Of a DNA stretch of 64,000 bases, positions 1 to 8,624 are shown one piece after another; positions within the stretch are counted from its first letter, which is position 1, and every line of letters begins with the position of its first letter. Location: the NCBI GenBank assembly GCA_963841945.1, contig CAWJFC010000012.1, positions 1-64,000 on the forward strand. The letters run 5' to 3'. The notes beneath the pieces are model-generated. The model was not told the DNA's origin, did not search any database, and saw nothing but the letters and a program-made list of their open reading frames with translations. The position numbers and the translations under genes were made by a program. Source of the stretch: Acidiflorens sp963841945 (GTDB lineage: Bacteria > Acidobacteriota > Terriglobia > Terriglobales > Acidobacteriaceae).

Positions 1-337
1 GGGAAATTCCCCAATTCCAAGCCGCGCCTTTTTCATTTGCCCCAATACCTCGAGATCACATTTCCGGGAATAACCAGACACGTTTTGCAGGATTATATTT
101 CCTTCGTAGTCATCGACTTACCCACAATCGAGTAATTCCTGCCTATTGACAGCTTTTTTCGAGCAAAATTCACGGTAAGAAGCTGATCGCAAAGGAGTTA
201 ATTAAAATCAGCGACCGGAAAAAACCATTAACCACTTGGTGATCTCGAAAAAATTTTGTTTACTTCTTACCAAACACAGATTTTGTTGACCACAAAGTAC
301 ACATTTACCAGTCAGTACACAACTCGGCGCGCTCTTC
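1..337. other. AT-rich intergenic stretch at left edge
   Basis: No complete gene is visible. The stretch is clearly more AT-rich than the rest of the window. On the minus strand an open frame begins at a GTG (81-79) or at an ATG (36-34) and runs off the edge, so a truncated minus-strand gene may start here, but only about 12 to 27 codons are visible and no strong ribosome binding site precedes it. The stretch contains TTACCCACA (about 118-126) and TTGACCACA (about 286), which are only loose DnaA-box lookalikes. Confidence 0.4.
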
Positions 338-1690
338 CTAGAAGTGCGTCCCCGGCAACTGCTTCACGATGTCGTTATAGATCACCATTACCGCAAACAG
401 CACCAGGAAAACAAACGCCGCCTGATAAATCCGCTCTTTGATCGCCAGGCTGATGTCTTTCTGCATCAGGCTCTCGATGATCAGCAGCAGAATCACGCCG
501 CCATCCAATATCGGAATCGGCAGCAGGTTCATGATCCCAAGATTCAAGCTGATGGCGGCCGTAATCTCCAGCAGCGGAGACCAGCCCTTCTCGCGCGCCG
601 CCGCGCCCACGGCCGAGCCAATGCCGATCGGCCCGTCCACCTGCCGCAGCGAAACCTTGCGCTCCGCCATCTTGCGCAGCAGTTCAAGAATCAGGAAAGA
701 ACTCTTTCGGTTGTCATCGAGCGAACGGCTAAAGGCCTGCGCGAAGCCCAGCTTCACCACCTTCATCGGCGGTTCGCTCGCCACGCCAATCCGATAACGA
801 GGTTCGGCCGAAGGCCCAGCCGGAGCCAGCACCGGCTGCAGGTTAAACGTCATCTGCTTGCCATCGCGCAGCGCCACGATCTGCAGCGGCTGATCGTTGG
901 TATGCGTGAGCAATTCAACCAGCGCCTCGATTTCAGGAATCGGCTGGCCGTTGGCTGTTTCAATCACATCGCCAACCTTCATGCCGGCCTTCTCCGCGGG
1001 CATGCCGTGCTCGACCATCGTCACCACCGCCGCGTCCGCCTCTTTGGGCAGCCATCCAATGTATCCGTATTCGTGCGAGCCCTCGGGTTTCGGAGTGAGC
1101 TCCTCATTCAATACCTTGCCATCGCGCTCGATCGAGAAACGCAACGGCATATTTGGGCTCAGCGCTTCCTTGACTTGAATCTGCTCCCAGGTGGGATCCG
1201 CCGTGTCCTCGACGCGGACAATCTTGTCGCCAATCTGAATTCCAGCTTTCTCGGCCGGCGTGTTGTGGCTAACCCAGCCGACCACAGCCGGACCATCCAT
1301 AAATGCCGGATACGAAAAATGCACCATGTAGACGCCAGTCAGGATCGCGATCGCCAGCAGAATATTCATCGCCGGCCCGGCGATGGCAATCACAAAGCGC
1401 TGCCACCGCGGGTGCGACAGAAACTCGCCCGGATCGCCCGTCCGGTCGTCCATCGGGTTTTCGCCCGACATCTTTACATAACCGCCCAGCGGCAAAACAT
1501 TGATCCGGTAATCCGTCTCGCCCTTGCGGAACCCGATCAGCCGCTTGCCAAAGCCAATGGCAAACTGCTCTACCCGCACACCGAAATATTTGGCCGCGGC
1601 GAAATGGCCGAACTCATGCAGCAGGATCATGAATCCGAGCACGATCGCCATGATGTAGACGGTGTGCAAAAAAGAAAGAAGCTGGGGCAT
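338..1690 (-). CDS. rseP: RseP-type site-2 intramembrane zinc metalloprotease
   Basis: Inner-membrane M50 protease that cuts transmembrane segments of anti-sigma factors and leftover signal peptides. The zinc site HEFGH lies in the first transmembrane helix (about residues 25-29 from the ATG used here). Two PDZ-like modules follow (about 120-200 and 210-290, with the GMKVGDVIETANGQPI-type loop), and the C-terminal membrane part carries the LDGG motif that gives the third zinc ligand. Length of 450 residues is normal. The frame can be extended seven codons to a TTG, but the ATG at 1690 fits the family better. It follows dxr by about 30 bp, the usual dxr-rseP order, so co-transcription is likely. 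Stop is TAG at 338. Confidence 0.95.
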   Translation of the reverse strand: MPQLLSFLHTVYIMAIVLGFMILLHEFGHFAAAKYFGVRVEQFAIGFGKRLIGFRKGETDYRINVLPLGGYVKMSGENPMDDRTGDPGEFLSHPRWQRFVIAIAGPAMNILLAIAILTGVYMVHFSYPAFMDGPAVVGWVSHNTPAEKAGIQIGDKIVRVEDTADPTWEQIQVKEALSPNMPLRFSIERDGKVLNEELTPKPEGSHEYGYIGWLPKEADAAVVTMVEHGMPAEKAGMKVGDVIETANGQPIPEIEALVELLTHTNDQPLQIVALRDGKQMTFNLQPVLAPAGPSAEPRYRIGVASEPPMKVVKLGFAQAFSRSLDDNRKSSFLILELLRKMAERKVSLRQVDGPIGIGSAVGAAAREKGWSPLLEITAAISLNLGIMNLLPIPILDGGVILLLIIESLMQKDISLAIKERIYQAAFVFLVLFAVMVIYNDIVKQLPGTHF

Positions 1691-1719
1691 GATAATGAGA
1701 ATACTCCGCAAGAAAAACG

Positions 1720-2913
1720 TTAGGAAATAGCCCTGATGGGCGATGCCGTCCGGCTGCGCCGTTTCGCTATGTCGCCCGCCAAACGCCGCGCTTCAGCATC
1801 GCAAACCAGTACCTCTTTAATAGACGCTAAATGTACCGCTGGCGTTGCAGTTAATACGTCTTCGATAATCCGGGGGATGTCCTCGAAGCCGATCCGCTCC
1901 TCCAAAAACGCAGCCACCGCCACCTCGTCCGCCGCATTCAAAGCAATGGTCTTAGTGCCTCCCGCCGCAGCCGCCTCGTAAGCTAAAGCCAGACAAGGAA
2001 ATTTGATCATGTCCGGGGGACAAAAATCGAGGTGACGCAGGTCCATGACCGGGAAGCGAAGGTCGGAGGCAATCCGCTCCGGGTACGTCAGCGCATACAG
2101 GATCGGCAGCCGCATGTCCGTCACCGAAATCTGCGCCAGAATGCTTCCGTCCATAAATTCCACCATCGAATGAATCGTCGATTGCGGATGCACAATCACC
2201 CGCACCCGCTCCGGCGGAACATTAAACAACCGGCACGCCTCGATCACCTCAAACCCTTTGTTCATCAAGGTAGCCGAATCGATCGTGATCCGCTGGCCCA
2301 TCTTCCATGTGGGATGGTTCAACGCCTGCGCCACGGTAATATTCGCAAACTCTTCCCGCGGAGTATGCAGGAACGGCCCTCCCGAGGCGGTCAGCCACAC
2401 CCGCTCGACCTCGTCCATCCGCCCGCCCCGCAGGCATTGGTGAACGGCGTTATGCTCGGAATCGATCGGCAACAGTGGTTTGCCCTGCCGCCGCGCCTCG
2501 TCGGTGATCAGTTCCCCAGCCACCACCAGGCATTCCTTGTTAGCCAGTCCCACCGACTTGCCGGCCTTCACGGCCTCATAAGTAGCCTCCAGCCCCGAAA
2601 CGCCAACAATCGCGCTAACCACGAAATCAACCTCGGCATGCGTGGCCACGCGAACCGTCCCGCTCGCCCCGTGAACAACCTCGATATGCGAAAGTCCGTC
2701 GGAACGAAGCTTCGCGCCCAGCGCCACGGCATCGACCTCCTGCGCCACCGACACAACCTTAGGCTGGTAGCGCCGGGCCTGCTCGCAGACCGCCTCAATA
2801 TTCGATCCAGCCGCCAGCGTTACCACCCGGAAGCGGTCAGGATAGCTGTCGACAATGCTAAGAGTGCTGCGTCCGATCGAGCCCGTCGAACCCAAAATGG
2901 CGATGCGTTTCAT
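1720..2913 (-). CDS. dxr: 1-deoxy-D-xylulose 5-phosphate reductoisomerase
   Basis: Second enzyme of the MEP isoprenoid pathway: rearranges and reduces DXP to 2-C-methyl-D-erythritol 4-phosphate with NADPH and a divalent metal. The N-terminus carries the nucleotide-binding motif GSTGSIGRSTL (residues 8-18). The central part has the conserved NKE segment (GLANKECLVVAGE) and the metal-binding PIDSEHNA segment, followed by TASGGPF and WKMGQRITIDSATLMNKG typical of the family. Length of 397 residues is standard. In related genomes it normally follows cdsA directly; here a 7.4-kb block of opposite-strand genes intervenes upstream, so its promoter must lie in 2914-3400 or it depends on long read-through. 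Confidence 0.96.
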   Translation of the reverse strand: MKRIAILGSTGSIGRSTLSIVDSYPDRFRVVTLAAGSNIEAVCEQARRYQPKVVSVAQEVDAVALGAKLRSDGLSHIEVVHGASGTVRVATHAEVDFVVSAIVGVSGLEATYEAVKAGKSVGLANKECLVVAGELITDEARRQGKPLLPIDSEHNAVHQCLRGGRMDEVERVWLTASGGPFLHTPREEFANITVAQALNHPTWKMGQRITIDSATLMNKGFEVIEACRLFNVPPERVRVIVHPQSTIHSMVEFMDGSILAQISVTDMRLPILYALTYPERIASDLRFPVMDLRHLDFCPPDMIKFPCLALAYEAAAAGGTKTIALNAADEVAVAAFLEERIGFEDIPRIIEDVLTATPAVHLASIKEVLVCDAEARRLAGDIAKRRSRTASPIRAIS

Positions 2914-3405
2914 GCGGAACCGTGAAATTTTATTCTACGGGAATTTGCGAGATCAGGAGTGGTCACCCGCGACAGCGTCTCCCCACAAGTAACCGCATTC
3001 ACCCCAAAAAGAACGCGATAATCGCGGCATCCGCAACTGATCCCAATGCGGTTGCGCCCGCGATTCAGACGTTATGTGCGCCACGAGGCATTTGGTCACG
3101 CGCAGGCGTGACTCACTTCACTGACAGCAAGTCCTCGTTCGTAGGCTAATGGCTGCGGTTGTCCGCTCGCTCCTGCTCGAAGAACAAGTCCCGCAGTGCA
3201 TATATAAGTGCATATATAAGTGCATATACAACCGGAGCGAGCACAGAAACGTCTGCTCCTCTCACGTTCGCTCATTCGCCACCATACCCGAGTCCAGACC
3301 GGGCGACTTTCGAGAGAACTGCGCAGGTAGCCAACGGCTCGTCCACTGCTCCTCACCATCCGATCGATGGAAGGGGCCGAATCTAACGCGGACTTCGGAG
3401 GCCAC
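2914..3405. other. Intergenic region at the left junction of the inserted block
   Basis: No convincing gene. It separates dxr (minus) from the first small secreted gene (plus) and should contain divergent promoters. The one structured element is a 12-bp tandem repeat at 3196-3231, listed separately. Short open frames here have no family likeness and overlap the repeat. Confidence 0.5.
3196..3231. repeat. Three tandem copies of a 12-bp TATA-rich unit
   Basis: Unit GTGCATATATAA occurs at 3196-3207 and 3208-3219, with a third copy (GTGCATATACA) at 3220-3230. It is an AT-rich island in GC-rich surroundings. It lies about 175 bp upstream of the first small secreted gene, so it could act as a promoter or protein-binding array, or be a simple slippage product. 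Confidence 0.8.
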
Positions 3406-3933
3406 ATGAAACGCATGTCACTTTTGTTGATGCTCGCGTGGATCTTGCTCTCGACCGTGGCCTGGCCGGACAGCAGTTCTCTTGGGAATGAGCGCGGTAC
3501 CATCTGGATCTCCAACTCGGGCATCGTCTCCAGGGGTTCGCAACTCGTCCTCTGCGACGGACTGATCCCGCGTCCCGGCGAGTCGCTCGGTTCCGTCAGT
3601 TTCGTCATTGGCCCTCTGCTCAGTGGGAGCCTGCAAGGTGGTGGCACATTTTCGTCCGATGGTTCGAGTTTCACGGTGATCGGTCGCTGCAAGAAACAGG
3701 ACGAGCCCCGCGGCGTAGTCTTCCAGGGCACCTTTGAAGGCTCGATCACCTGGACCCTCCTCAGCCAGGATGGCGAAAAGCTGACGTTCTCTCTCACCGG
3801 GTTTATCCGGGGAACGAACCGTCGCGGAAAGAGAGTCAACGGCTCCGTCACCCAGACGATCATTACCACCAGGGATCAGCTCGCCCAGGGCATCGGGCAC
3901 ATCGCCGAGGGTACCGTCTACTTCGGCACCTGA
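3406..3933 (+). CDS. Small secreted protein, copy 1 of a tandem paralogous pair
   Basis: I do not recognise the family. The start was set at 3406 because GGAG lies five bases upstream and because this start places a clean signal peptide (MKRMSLLLMLAWILLSTVAW) at the N-terminus; an in-frame ATG at 3367 lacks both. The mature part is about 155 residues, predicted mostly beta, with the conserved segments GIVSRGS, LGSV, GPLL.GSL.GGG and QDGEKL, ending in a QGIGHI motif. The gene 4043-4567 encodes a clear paralogue with the same motifs in the same order, so the pair arose by local duplication. No membrane anchor or lipobox is visible. Role unknown; the hydrophilic all-beta character suggests a periplasmic or exported protein. 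Confidence 0.75.
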   Translation: MKRMSLLLMLAWILLSTVAWPDSSSLGNERGTIWISNSGIVSRGSQLVLCDGLIPRPGESLGSVSFVIGPLLSGSLQGGGTFSSDGSSFTVIGRCKKQDEPRGVVFQGTFEGSITWTLLSQDGEKLTFSLTGFIRGTNRRGKRVNGSVTQTIITTRDQLAQGIGHIAEGTVYFGT

Positions 3934-4042
3934 ACGACCGTGATGAGGGTGCGAAAAGAAAACAGGAACTAAGTCTCCTCATCGTGGCAATGGCTCTCTG
4001 AAACTGACCGATGATCGAATAGGACTAAAGCGGGAGGCAACC

Positions 4043-4567
4043 ATGAAAAGATTCGCTGTTGTCGCGCTGCTGCTATGCGCGTTTGTGCCACGTGCGTCTT
4101 GGGCAGTCTCGCACTGGTTCACGAATCAGTACGGCACAGTTTCTATCGCGGACGCCGGCATCGTCTCCAGGGGATCGGAACTCGTCGCCTTCGAACAGAT
4201 TGTCCCGCTCAAGGGCCATTCGCTCGGCAGCGTCAACTTCACCGTCGGCCCATTGCTCGAGGGCAGCCTCTCCGGCGGCGGAGATTTTTCCGATTTCGGA
4301 TCGTCCTTCATCGTGACCGGGAACGGAAATCAAGGTGTCCCCAAAGGGCCTATCTTTGTCGGAGCTTTCAAAGGAAAGGTCCATTGGAAACTGATCGCTC
4401 AGGATGGCGAAAAACTTATCTTCCATCTCAACGGACGGATCGTCGGTTACCTCTACGATGGCAGAAGAGTCGAACTGGCATCCAAGCAGACCATCGTCAC
4501 GACGGAAGAGCAGCTCAGCCAGGGCATTGGTCATATTCAGATCGGAAAAGTGATCGGCTACCCTTAG
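4043..4567 (+). CDS. Small secreted protein, copy 2 of a tandem paralogous pair
   Basis: Paralogue of the protein at 3406-3933. The start ATG at 4043 has the Shine-Dalgarno GGGAGG seven bases upstream. A signal peptide (MKRFAVVALLLCAFVPRASW) precedes a mature part of about 150 residues with the same ordered motifs: GIVSRGSELV, LGSVNFTVGPLLEGSLSGGG, a GSSF block, IAQDGEKLIF, then EEQLSQGIGHI. The two copies are clearly diverged, so the duplication is not recent. They are separated by 109 bp and point the same way; either an operon or two units is possible. Function unknown. Confidence 0.75.
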   Translation: MKRFAVVALLLCAFVPRASWAVSHWFTNQYGTVSIADAGIVSRGSELVAFEQIVPLKGHSLGSVNFTVGPLLEGSLSGGGDFSDFGSSFIVTGNGNQGVPKGPIFVGAFKGKVHWKLIAQDGEKLIFHLNGRIVGYLYDGRRVELASKQTIVTTEEQLSQGIGHIQIGKVIGYP

Positions 4568-4726
4568 GACGCCCGATGGACACAGACCACTCCTAGAATA
4601 AGAAATTCAGGGATTTGCAGAGAGCCAAGGTTTTGCTAATAGAAGTTCAACGCTGGGTGCCGCGCGTATCGCGGGAAAAAAGGACCGCATCGCAATGATA
4701 CTCCGTGATGGGTGATTTGAATTTGC

Positions 4727-5968
4727 GTGGCCCATTTGGACCAGAGTAATCTAGCCATTAGGTTGGAAACGAACGCTCAATCCTCGCAACCTGCAATGAC
4801 ACCAACAAGTTGGTCATGGTGGGTTCAAAAGTCGCAGGGTATCTATCTTTACGCAAAGCGCGGGCTCGCCATCGCGAGCGTGGTTTTCGCAATCTACGTT
4901 ATTGGCGGTTCCCACCTATTTGGCCCATGGTGGTACGGGTACTTCTGGGACAGCGGCTATACGAAGACAGAGTATATTTCTGACGGGCTCGCCGACTTAG
5001 TAGACCACAGCCCTCACATAGCCCTCTGGGTCGGCATCGCCCTTATCCTCGCGATCCTAACTGGGTGGTTGCTAAGGCGCTGGCTGTTCTCGCTCTCCGA
5101 CAGGTTTGGCTGGCCGATTATCTTGTGCGCCATTACTGCCACGGCGGCCGATGCTCTTGTGATCCGTCAAACATACGCCGAAGACTACTACCGTAATTCT
5201 GCGGCTCAGGCCATCTTCGATAACGCTCTCAAAGAAATGCAATCCCTCACCAGCCCCCCAAAGATCGAGCCGCCCGTCTATTTCCACTATCTCGACGGCC
5301 CTCGGGTCGAGGCACTCTACAACGAGCTTCTGCCTGATTTGGTGGTGAGTCAACATGAGGAGACAGGATCGACCACTGAAAGAGGAAAGGCAGAAGCTAC
5401 AGCCGGCGGCGCCAGCGTCGGTGTGGAAGCAGGGAAAGAACGCGGCTCCAAGTCTGTTTTCGCGCCGGTAGTATTCTCTCCTGACCGTAAATGCTTGGAG
5501 GTAATGAAATACGTCCAGGACAAATGGCCAGGAAAATATTACTCAAGCGAGATAGACTGGTATGCGAGGAAGGCTTTTGCATGGGTAGGTCCGGCTCGTA
5601 CAGGGGGCGGTGCAGAAAGGTGGAAGTCTCTGCTCCCACCATCGACACCAGCGGACGCGCAAGTCGCACAGCAAAAGGAGGAGGCTAGAAATCAGCTTTG
5701 GAAAATGCAGCTAAGCGCTGAATTGGGATCACTCCGGGGAATGGTGTTCATTGATGGAGATCTTGACCTAGCTACCAGTGACGACAAAGCCATTCTTACC
5801 GAGAAGTTTTCAGAGCGGGCAGTCAAATGCTCGTTCAGAGTATCCCTCCCTAGGAGCGCGCTGAAGGCCCTCCCAAACACGAAGCCGTTGCACTTGAGGA
5901 TATTCGGCGAAGTGACAAGACCGCTGACCAACGGTTTTATAGAGGTTGAGGGAATAGCTGTATTCTGA
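4727..5968 (+). CDS. Membrane protein with DUF6414-like C-terminal domain, partner of TIR gene
   Basis: A 413-residue protein beginning with GTG; an in-frame ATG at 4796 (Met24) is an equally possible start. Hydrophobic segments at about 45-63, 97-117 and 128-146 should cross the membrane. The following soluble part begins with YFHYLDGPRVEALYNELLP (about 185-203), then a Gly/Ala/Thr-rich stretch (about 212-240). By eye this resembles the start of DUF6414-type proteins, which often sit in defence neighbourhoods; this assignment is tentative. The C-terminal third (about 320-413) is a globular domain ending in a beta-rich segment. The TIR gene starts 148 bp downstream on the same strand, which makes a membrane sensor/effector pair plausible. 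Not a recognised named system to me. Confidence 0.65.
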   Translation: MAHLDQSNLAIRLETNAQSSQPAMTPTSWSWWVQKSQGIYLYAKRGLAIASVVFAIYVIGGSHLFGPWWYGYFWDSGYTKTEYISDGLADLVDHSPHIALWVGIALILAILTGWLLRRWLFSLSDRFGWPIILCAITATAADALVIRQTYAEDYYRNSAAQAIFDNALKEMQSLTSPPKIEPPVYFHYLDGPRVEALYNELLPDLVVSQHEETGSTTERGKAEATAGGASVGVEAGKERGSKSVFAPVVFSPDRKCLEVMKYVQDKWPGKYYSSEIDWYARKAFAWVGPARTGGGAERWKSLLPPSTPADAQVAQQKEEARNQLWKMQLSAELGSLRGMVFIDGDLDLATSDDKAILTEKFSERAVKCSFRVSLPRSALKALPNTKPLHLRIFGEVTRPLTNGFIEVEGIAVF

Positions 5969-6116
5969 AAAAGACCCTTGGCCGTCGATTGTTCCTGACT
6001 CGTAGGACGGCTGTTCTCTAGCCGGGGGCGTGGGTTACCACTAGGCAATTCGATCCGTTTCTACCAAGGGCATCACTGGAACAATCCAGAACAGGCCACT
6101 ACAATTCTGGATTACC

Positions 6117-7013
6117 ATGGACATATTTATCAGTTGGTCTGGCCCGCGAAGCCGCGCCGTTGCCGAGGCTCTCAAAGAGTATTTGCCAATCATCGTCAAC
6201 GACTTCAACCCATGGCTTTCCTCTGCCGATATCGACAAAGGTGCGCGATGGAGTTCGGATCTTTCTGCGGCTCTTGCAACCGCGAAGGCTGGCATCATCT
6301 GCCTCACCCCCAACAACCTCACTGCGCCTTACATACTATTCGAGTCTGGCGCAATCTCGAAGACCGTGGATAAGCCTTTCGTGTGCACACTGCTGATCGG
6401 GATCGAGCCGAGCGATGTGAGCGGACCTCTGGCCCAATTTCAAGCAACCAAGCCGACGAAGGACGATCTGTTACAGCTCCTAAAAACTCTGAACAAAGCC
6501 TTGGGTGCATCCGCTATTAAGGAGGCGCAAGTCCACGCTACGTTCGAGCTTGTTTGGCCAAAGCTCCAAGAGAAACTGGGGAGTCTGCCATCGGACGGAC
6601 CAACTGGTCGGCCCCACAGGCCTGAGCGCGAAGTGCTTGAGGAACTGGTTAGCTGGGTCCGGAGCACATCTGACGGGGAGGCCGCGCTGGTGACGCAGGT
6701 GATGGAACATATGGACCGCATTGCGGATCGTCTCGCGAGCATCGAAGCAACTACGTCGCTCTTCGATCACTACATCTACGAAACCGCTAAAAGAAAAGTT
6801 GAGCAGTCAAGCGGCCTAAATTCAGCGAACAGCTATGCTGATCTGTTGGGGAAGAGTGACGTGAAGAAGATAGTTGATGAGGCGCTGAGTAAAGGGGACT
6901 TGGCTAGCGCTTATGGCGCTGCAGCGAAAGTTCTCAGCGGCAAAGCACCGAGTCTCCCGATCCGGAATCGGCGGGCTGCTACAAAGGCGCGTGCACGGAA
7001 AGAGACCACCTAA
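6117..7013 (+). CDS. TIR-domain protein, candidate NAD-degrading defence effector
   Basis: A 298-residue protein whose first 140 residues form a bacterial TIR-type domain. It opens with MDIFISWSG (strand A and BB-loop side), has the WLSSADIDKGARW segment (33-45), the strand GIICLTP (59-65), and NLTAPYILFESGAISK (67-82), where Glu76 is in the position of the catalytic glutamate of NAD-cleaving TIRs. The remainder is helical and charged, with a basic tail, and probably serves for assembly or sensing. The only partner in reach is the membrane protein 4727-5968 upstream. Known bacterial TIR proteins of this type deplete NAD after phage sensing; activity here is inferred from the intact motif. Start ATG 6117 lacks a clear Shine-Dalgarno. 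Confidence 0.85.
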   Translation: MDIFISWSGPRSRAVAEALKEYLPIIVNDFNPWLSSADIDKGARWSSDLSAALATAKAGIICLTPNNLTAPYILFESGAISKTVDKPFVCTLLIGIEPSDVSGPLAQFQATKPTKDDLLQLLKTLNKALGASAIKEAQVHATFELVWPKLQEKLGSLPSDGPTGRPHRPEREVLEELVSWVRSTSDGEAALVTQVMEHMDRIADRLASIEATTSLFDHYIYETAKRKVEQSSGLNSANSYADLLGKSDVKKIVDEALSKGDLASAYGAAAKVLSGKAPSLPIRNRRAATKARARKETT

Positions 7014-7444
7014 CCAGATCCGCTGTCCCGTATGCTGTCCCGAAAGTGACTTCTAGCGTCACCTAGCGTGCTCCGGCGTCACTGAGCGCTATTGAAAAGA
7101 AAAGAGGTTACGTCGCGCCGCGTCAAATGGAAGAACTAGGAAACCGCTGCTCAGTGGCCGCACGCGCACACGTGAGAACGCTGACGTTTGCCTTGCAGAA
7201 CGCATCCGCGCACGGATCTTCGGCGCAAAACGGTTCACGCGCGCGCAAACGCGACGGGCGGCGGCGGGAAAACTTGAATTACGCGGAATGAAAACGGGTT
7301 CCCACGCCATTCGGCAGGGAGGGAGGTCGACAATCTTTCCCGAAGTGTACTACCCCCGCTCGCATTGACTCCGCCTATCCGCCGCACGTAAGATTCGCCC
7401 ACAAGCTCGCGAGCCAGATTCCCAACCGAGCCAGATCCCCAACA
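7014..7444. other. Intergenic region between TIR gene and kinase gene
   Basis: No gene supported. It begins with a short cluster of related words (GCGTCACCTAGCG and GCGTCACTGAGCG at about 7054-7089), which form an imperfect direct repeat just past the TIR stop codon. The rest shows no recognisable element; the promoter of the kinase gene should lie near its end. Confidence 0.4.
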
Positions 7445-8506
7445 ATGATCGGCGAAACCATCTCCCACTACCGCATCGTCGAGAAGCTCGGCGGCGGCGG
7501 CATGGGTGTCGTCTACAAAGCCGAGGACACCTCCCTCGGCCGCTTCGTCGCCCTTAAATTCCTCCCCGATGAAGTCGCCCAGGATCCGCAGGCGCTCGAA
7601 CGTTTCCGCCGTGAGGCGCGCGCCGCCTCGGCTCTCAACCACGCCAACATCTGCACCATCTATGAAATTGGCGAGCACGACGGCAAACGCTTCATCGCCA
7701 TGGAATATCTCGACGGCTTGACCCTGAAGCACCGCATCGCCGGCCGCCCGCTCGAGATGGAAACCGCCCTCGCCCTGGCCATCGAAATCGCCGACGCCCT
7801 CGATGCCGCCCACAGCGAAGGCATCATTCATCGCGACATCAAGCCCGCAAATATCTTTGTCACCAAGCGCGGCCACGCCAAGATACTCGACTTCGGCCTC
7901 GCCAAACTGACGGCCTCTCAAAAGACCGATACGGCCGGTATTGAGGCCACCGCCGGTGTTAGCCTCGAGCACCTCACCAACCCCGGCTCCGCCGTTGGCA
8001 CCGTCGCCTACATGTCGCCCGAACAGGCCAAGGGTAAAGAGCTCGACGTCCGCACCGACCTTTTTTCTTTCGGCGCCGTCCTCTACGAAATGGTCACCGG
8101 CGCCGTCCCGTTTCGTGGTGATACCTCGGCCGTCATCTTCGAAGCCATTCTCAATCGGGACCCTGTGCAGCCGCTCCGCCTCAATCCCGACGTCCCCGCC
8201 CGCCTCGAAGAAATCATCAACAAGGCTCTCGAAAAGGATCGCGACCTGCGCTACCAGCATGCCTCCGAGCTGCGCAGCGATCTGAAACGCGCCCAGCGCG
8301 ACAGCGGCTCCGGACATCGTCCAGCGGCTCAGGCCAGCGAGGCCGCGACTTCCACCAGCCGGTGCGCCGCAACCGTCCTCCGCGGCGTGGGCTCCTCCGG
8401 CGTCATCCTCAACCGCTTTCCCAATCTCGGCGTCCTCTGCGCCGTCGCAACCTTCCGCCCAATCCGCCAGCAGCTCGAGCGTCAGCGCAGTCGCGCGTCA
8501 GCATAA
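7445..8506 (+). CDS. Ser/Thr protein kinase domain (5' part of a broken gene)
   Basis: Eukaryotic-type (Hanks) kinase. The glycine loop is LGGGGMGVVYKAE (residues 15-27), the ATP-binding Lys is K38, the catalytic loop is HRDIKPAN (129-136), the metal-binding motif is DFG (149-151), and an activation-segment GTVAYMSPEQ precedes helix F. The kinase domain ends near residue 285 (SDLKRAQRD). The remaining 60 residues to the TAA at 8506 do not look coding. The natural continuation, a Pro/Ala/Ser linker and transmembrane helix, is in another frame (8322-8624), and the beta-propeller follows in the original frame. So this gene either carries two compensating frameshifts or contains two sequence errors. 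The autokinase domain itself looks intact. Confidence 0.9.
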   Translation: MIGETISHYRIVEKLGGGGMGVVYKAEDTSLGRFVALKFLPDEVAQDPQALERFRREARAASALNHANICTIYEIGEHDGKRFIAMEYLDGLTLKHRIAGRPLEMETALALAIEIADALDAAHSEGIIHRDIKPANIFVTKRGHAKILDFGLAKLTASQKTDTAGIEATAGVSLEHLTNPGSAVGTVAYMSPEQAKGKELDVRTDLFSFGAVLYEMVTGAVPFRGDTSAVIFEAILNRDPVQPLRLNPDVPARLEEIINKALEKDRDLRYQHASELRSDLKRAQRDSGSGHRPAAQASEAATSTSRCAATVLRGVGSSGVILNRFPNLGVLCAVATFRPIRQQLERQRSRASA

Positions 8507-8624
8507 GCTCGGCCTCGTCTCCATCCTCATCGTGGCGTTGGCTCTTCTCGGAGTCGGCGGCTTCGGTATCTACATCGTTGCTTCACCCGCGGCGGCCCAA
8601 CCCCATTCCAGAATTTCACCATGA
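8322..8624 (+). pseudogene. Out-of-frame linker and transmembrane helix joining kinase and propeller
   Basis: Read in the frame that starts on multiples of three, this segment gives a Pro/Ala/Ser-rich linker (PPAGAPQPSSAAWAPPAS and onward), then HKLGLVSILIVALALLGVGG, a typical single transmembrane helix, then FGIYIVASPAAAQ and a TGA at 8622-8624. That is exactly the domain expected between the kinase and the propeller. The shift into this frame happens around 8320-8360 and back to the original frame between about 8591 and 8606 (GGCCCAACCCC region), where PFQNFTMTQITNTG begins the sensor domain. Two single-base indels of opposite sign would restore one gene from 7445 to 10306. Confidence 0.75.

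Noticed and set aside
100..300. DnaA-box lookalikes and AT-rich DNA suggesting a replication origin
   Set aside because: Only one- to two-mismatch boxes without regular spacing and no dnaA, dnaN or gyrB nearby.
344..1723. Long plus-strand open frame opposite rseP
   Set aside because: A shadow of the high-GC rseP gene; rich in Arg, His and Gln with no domain.
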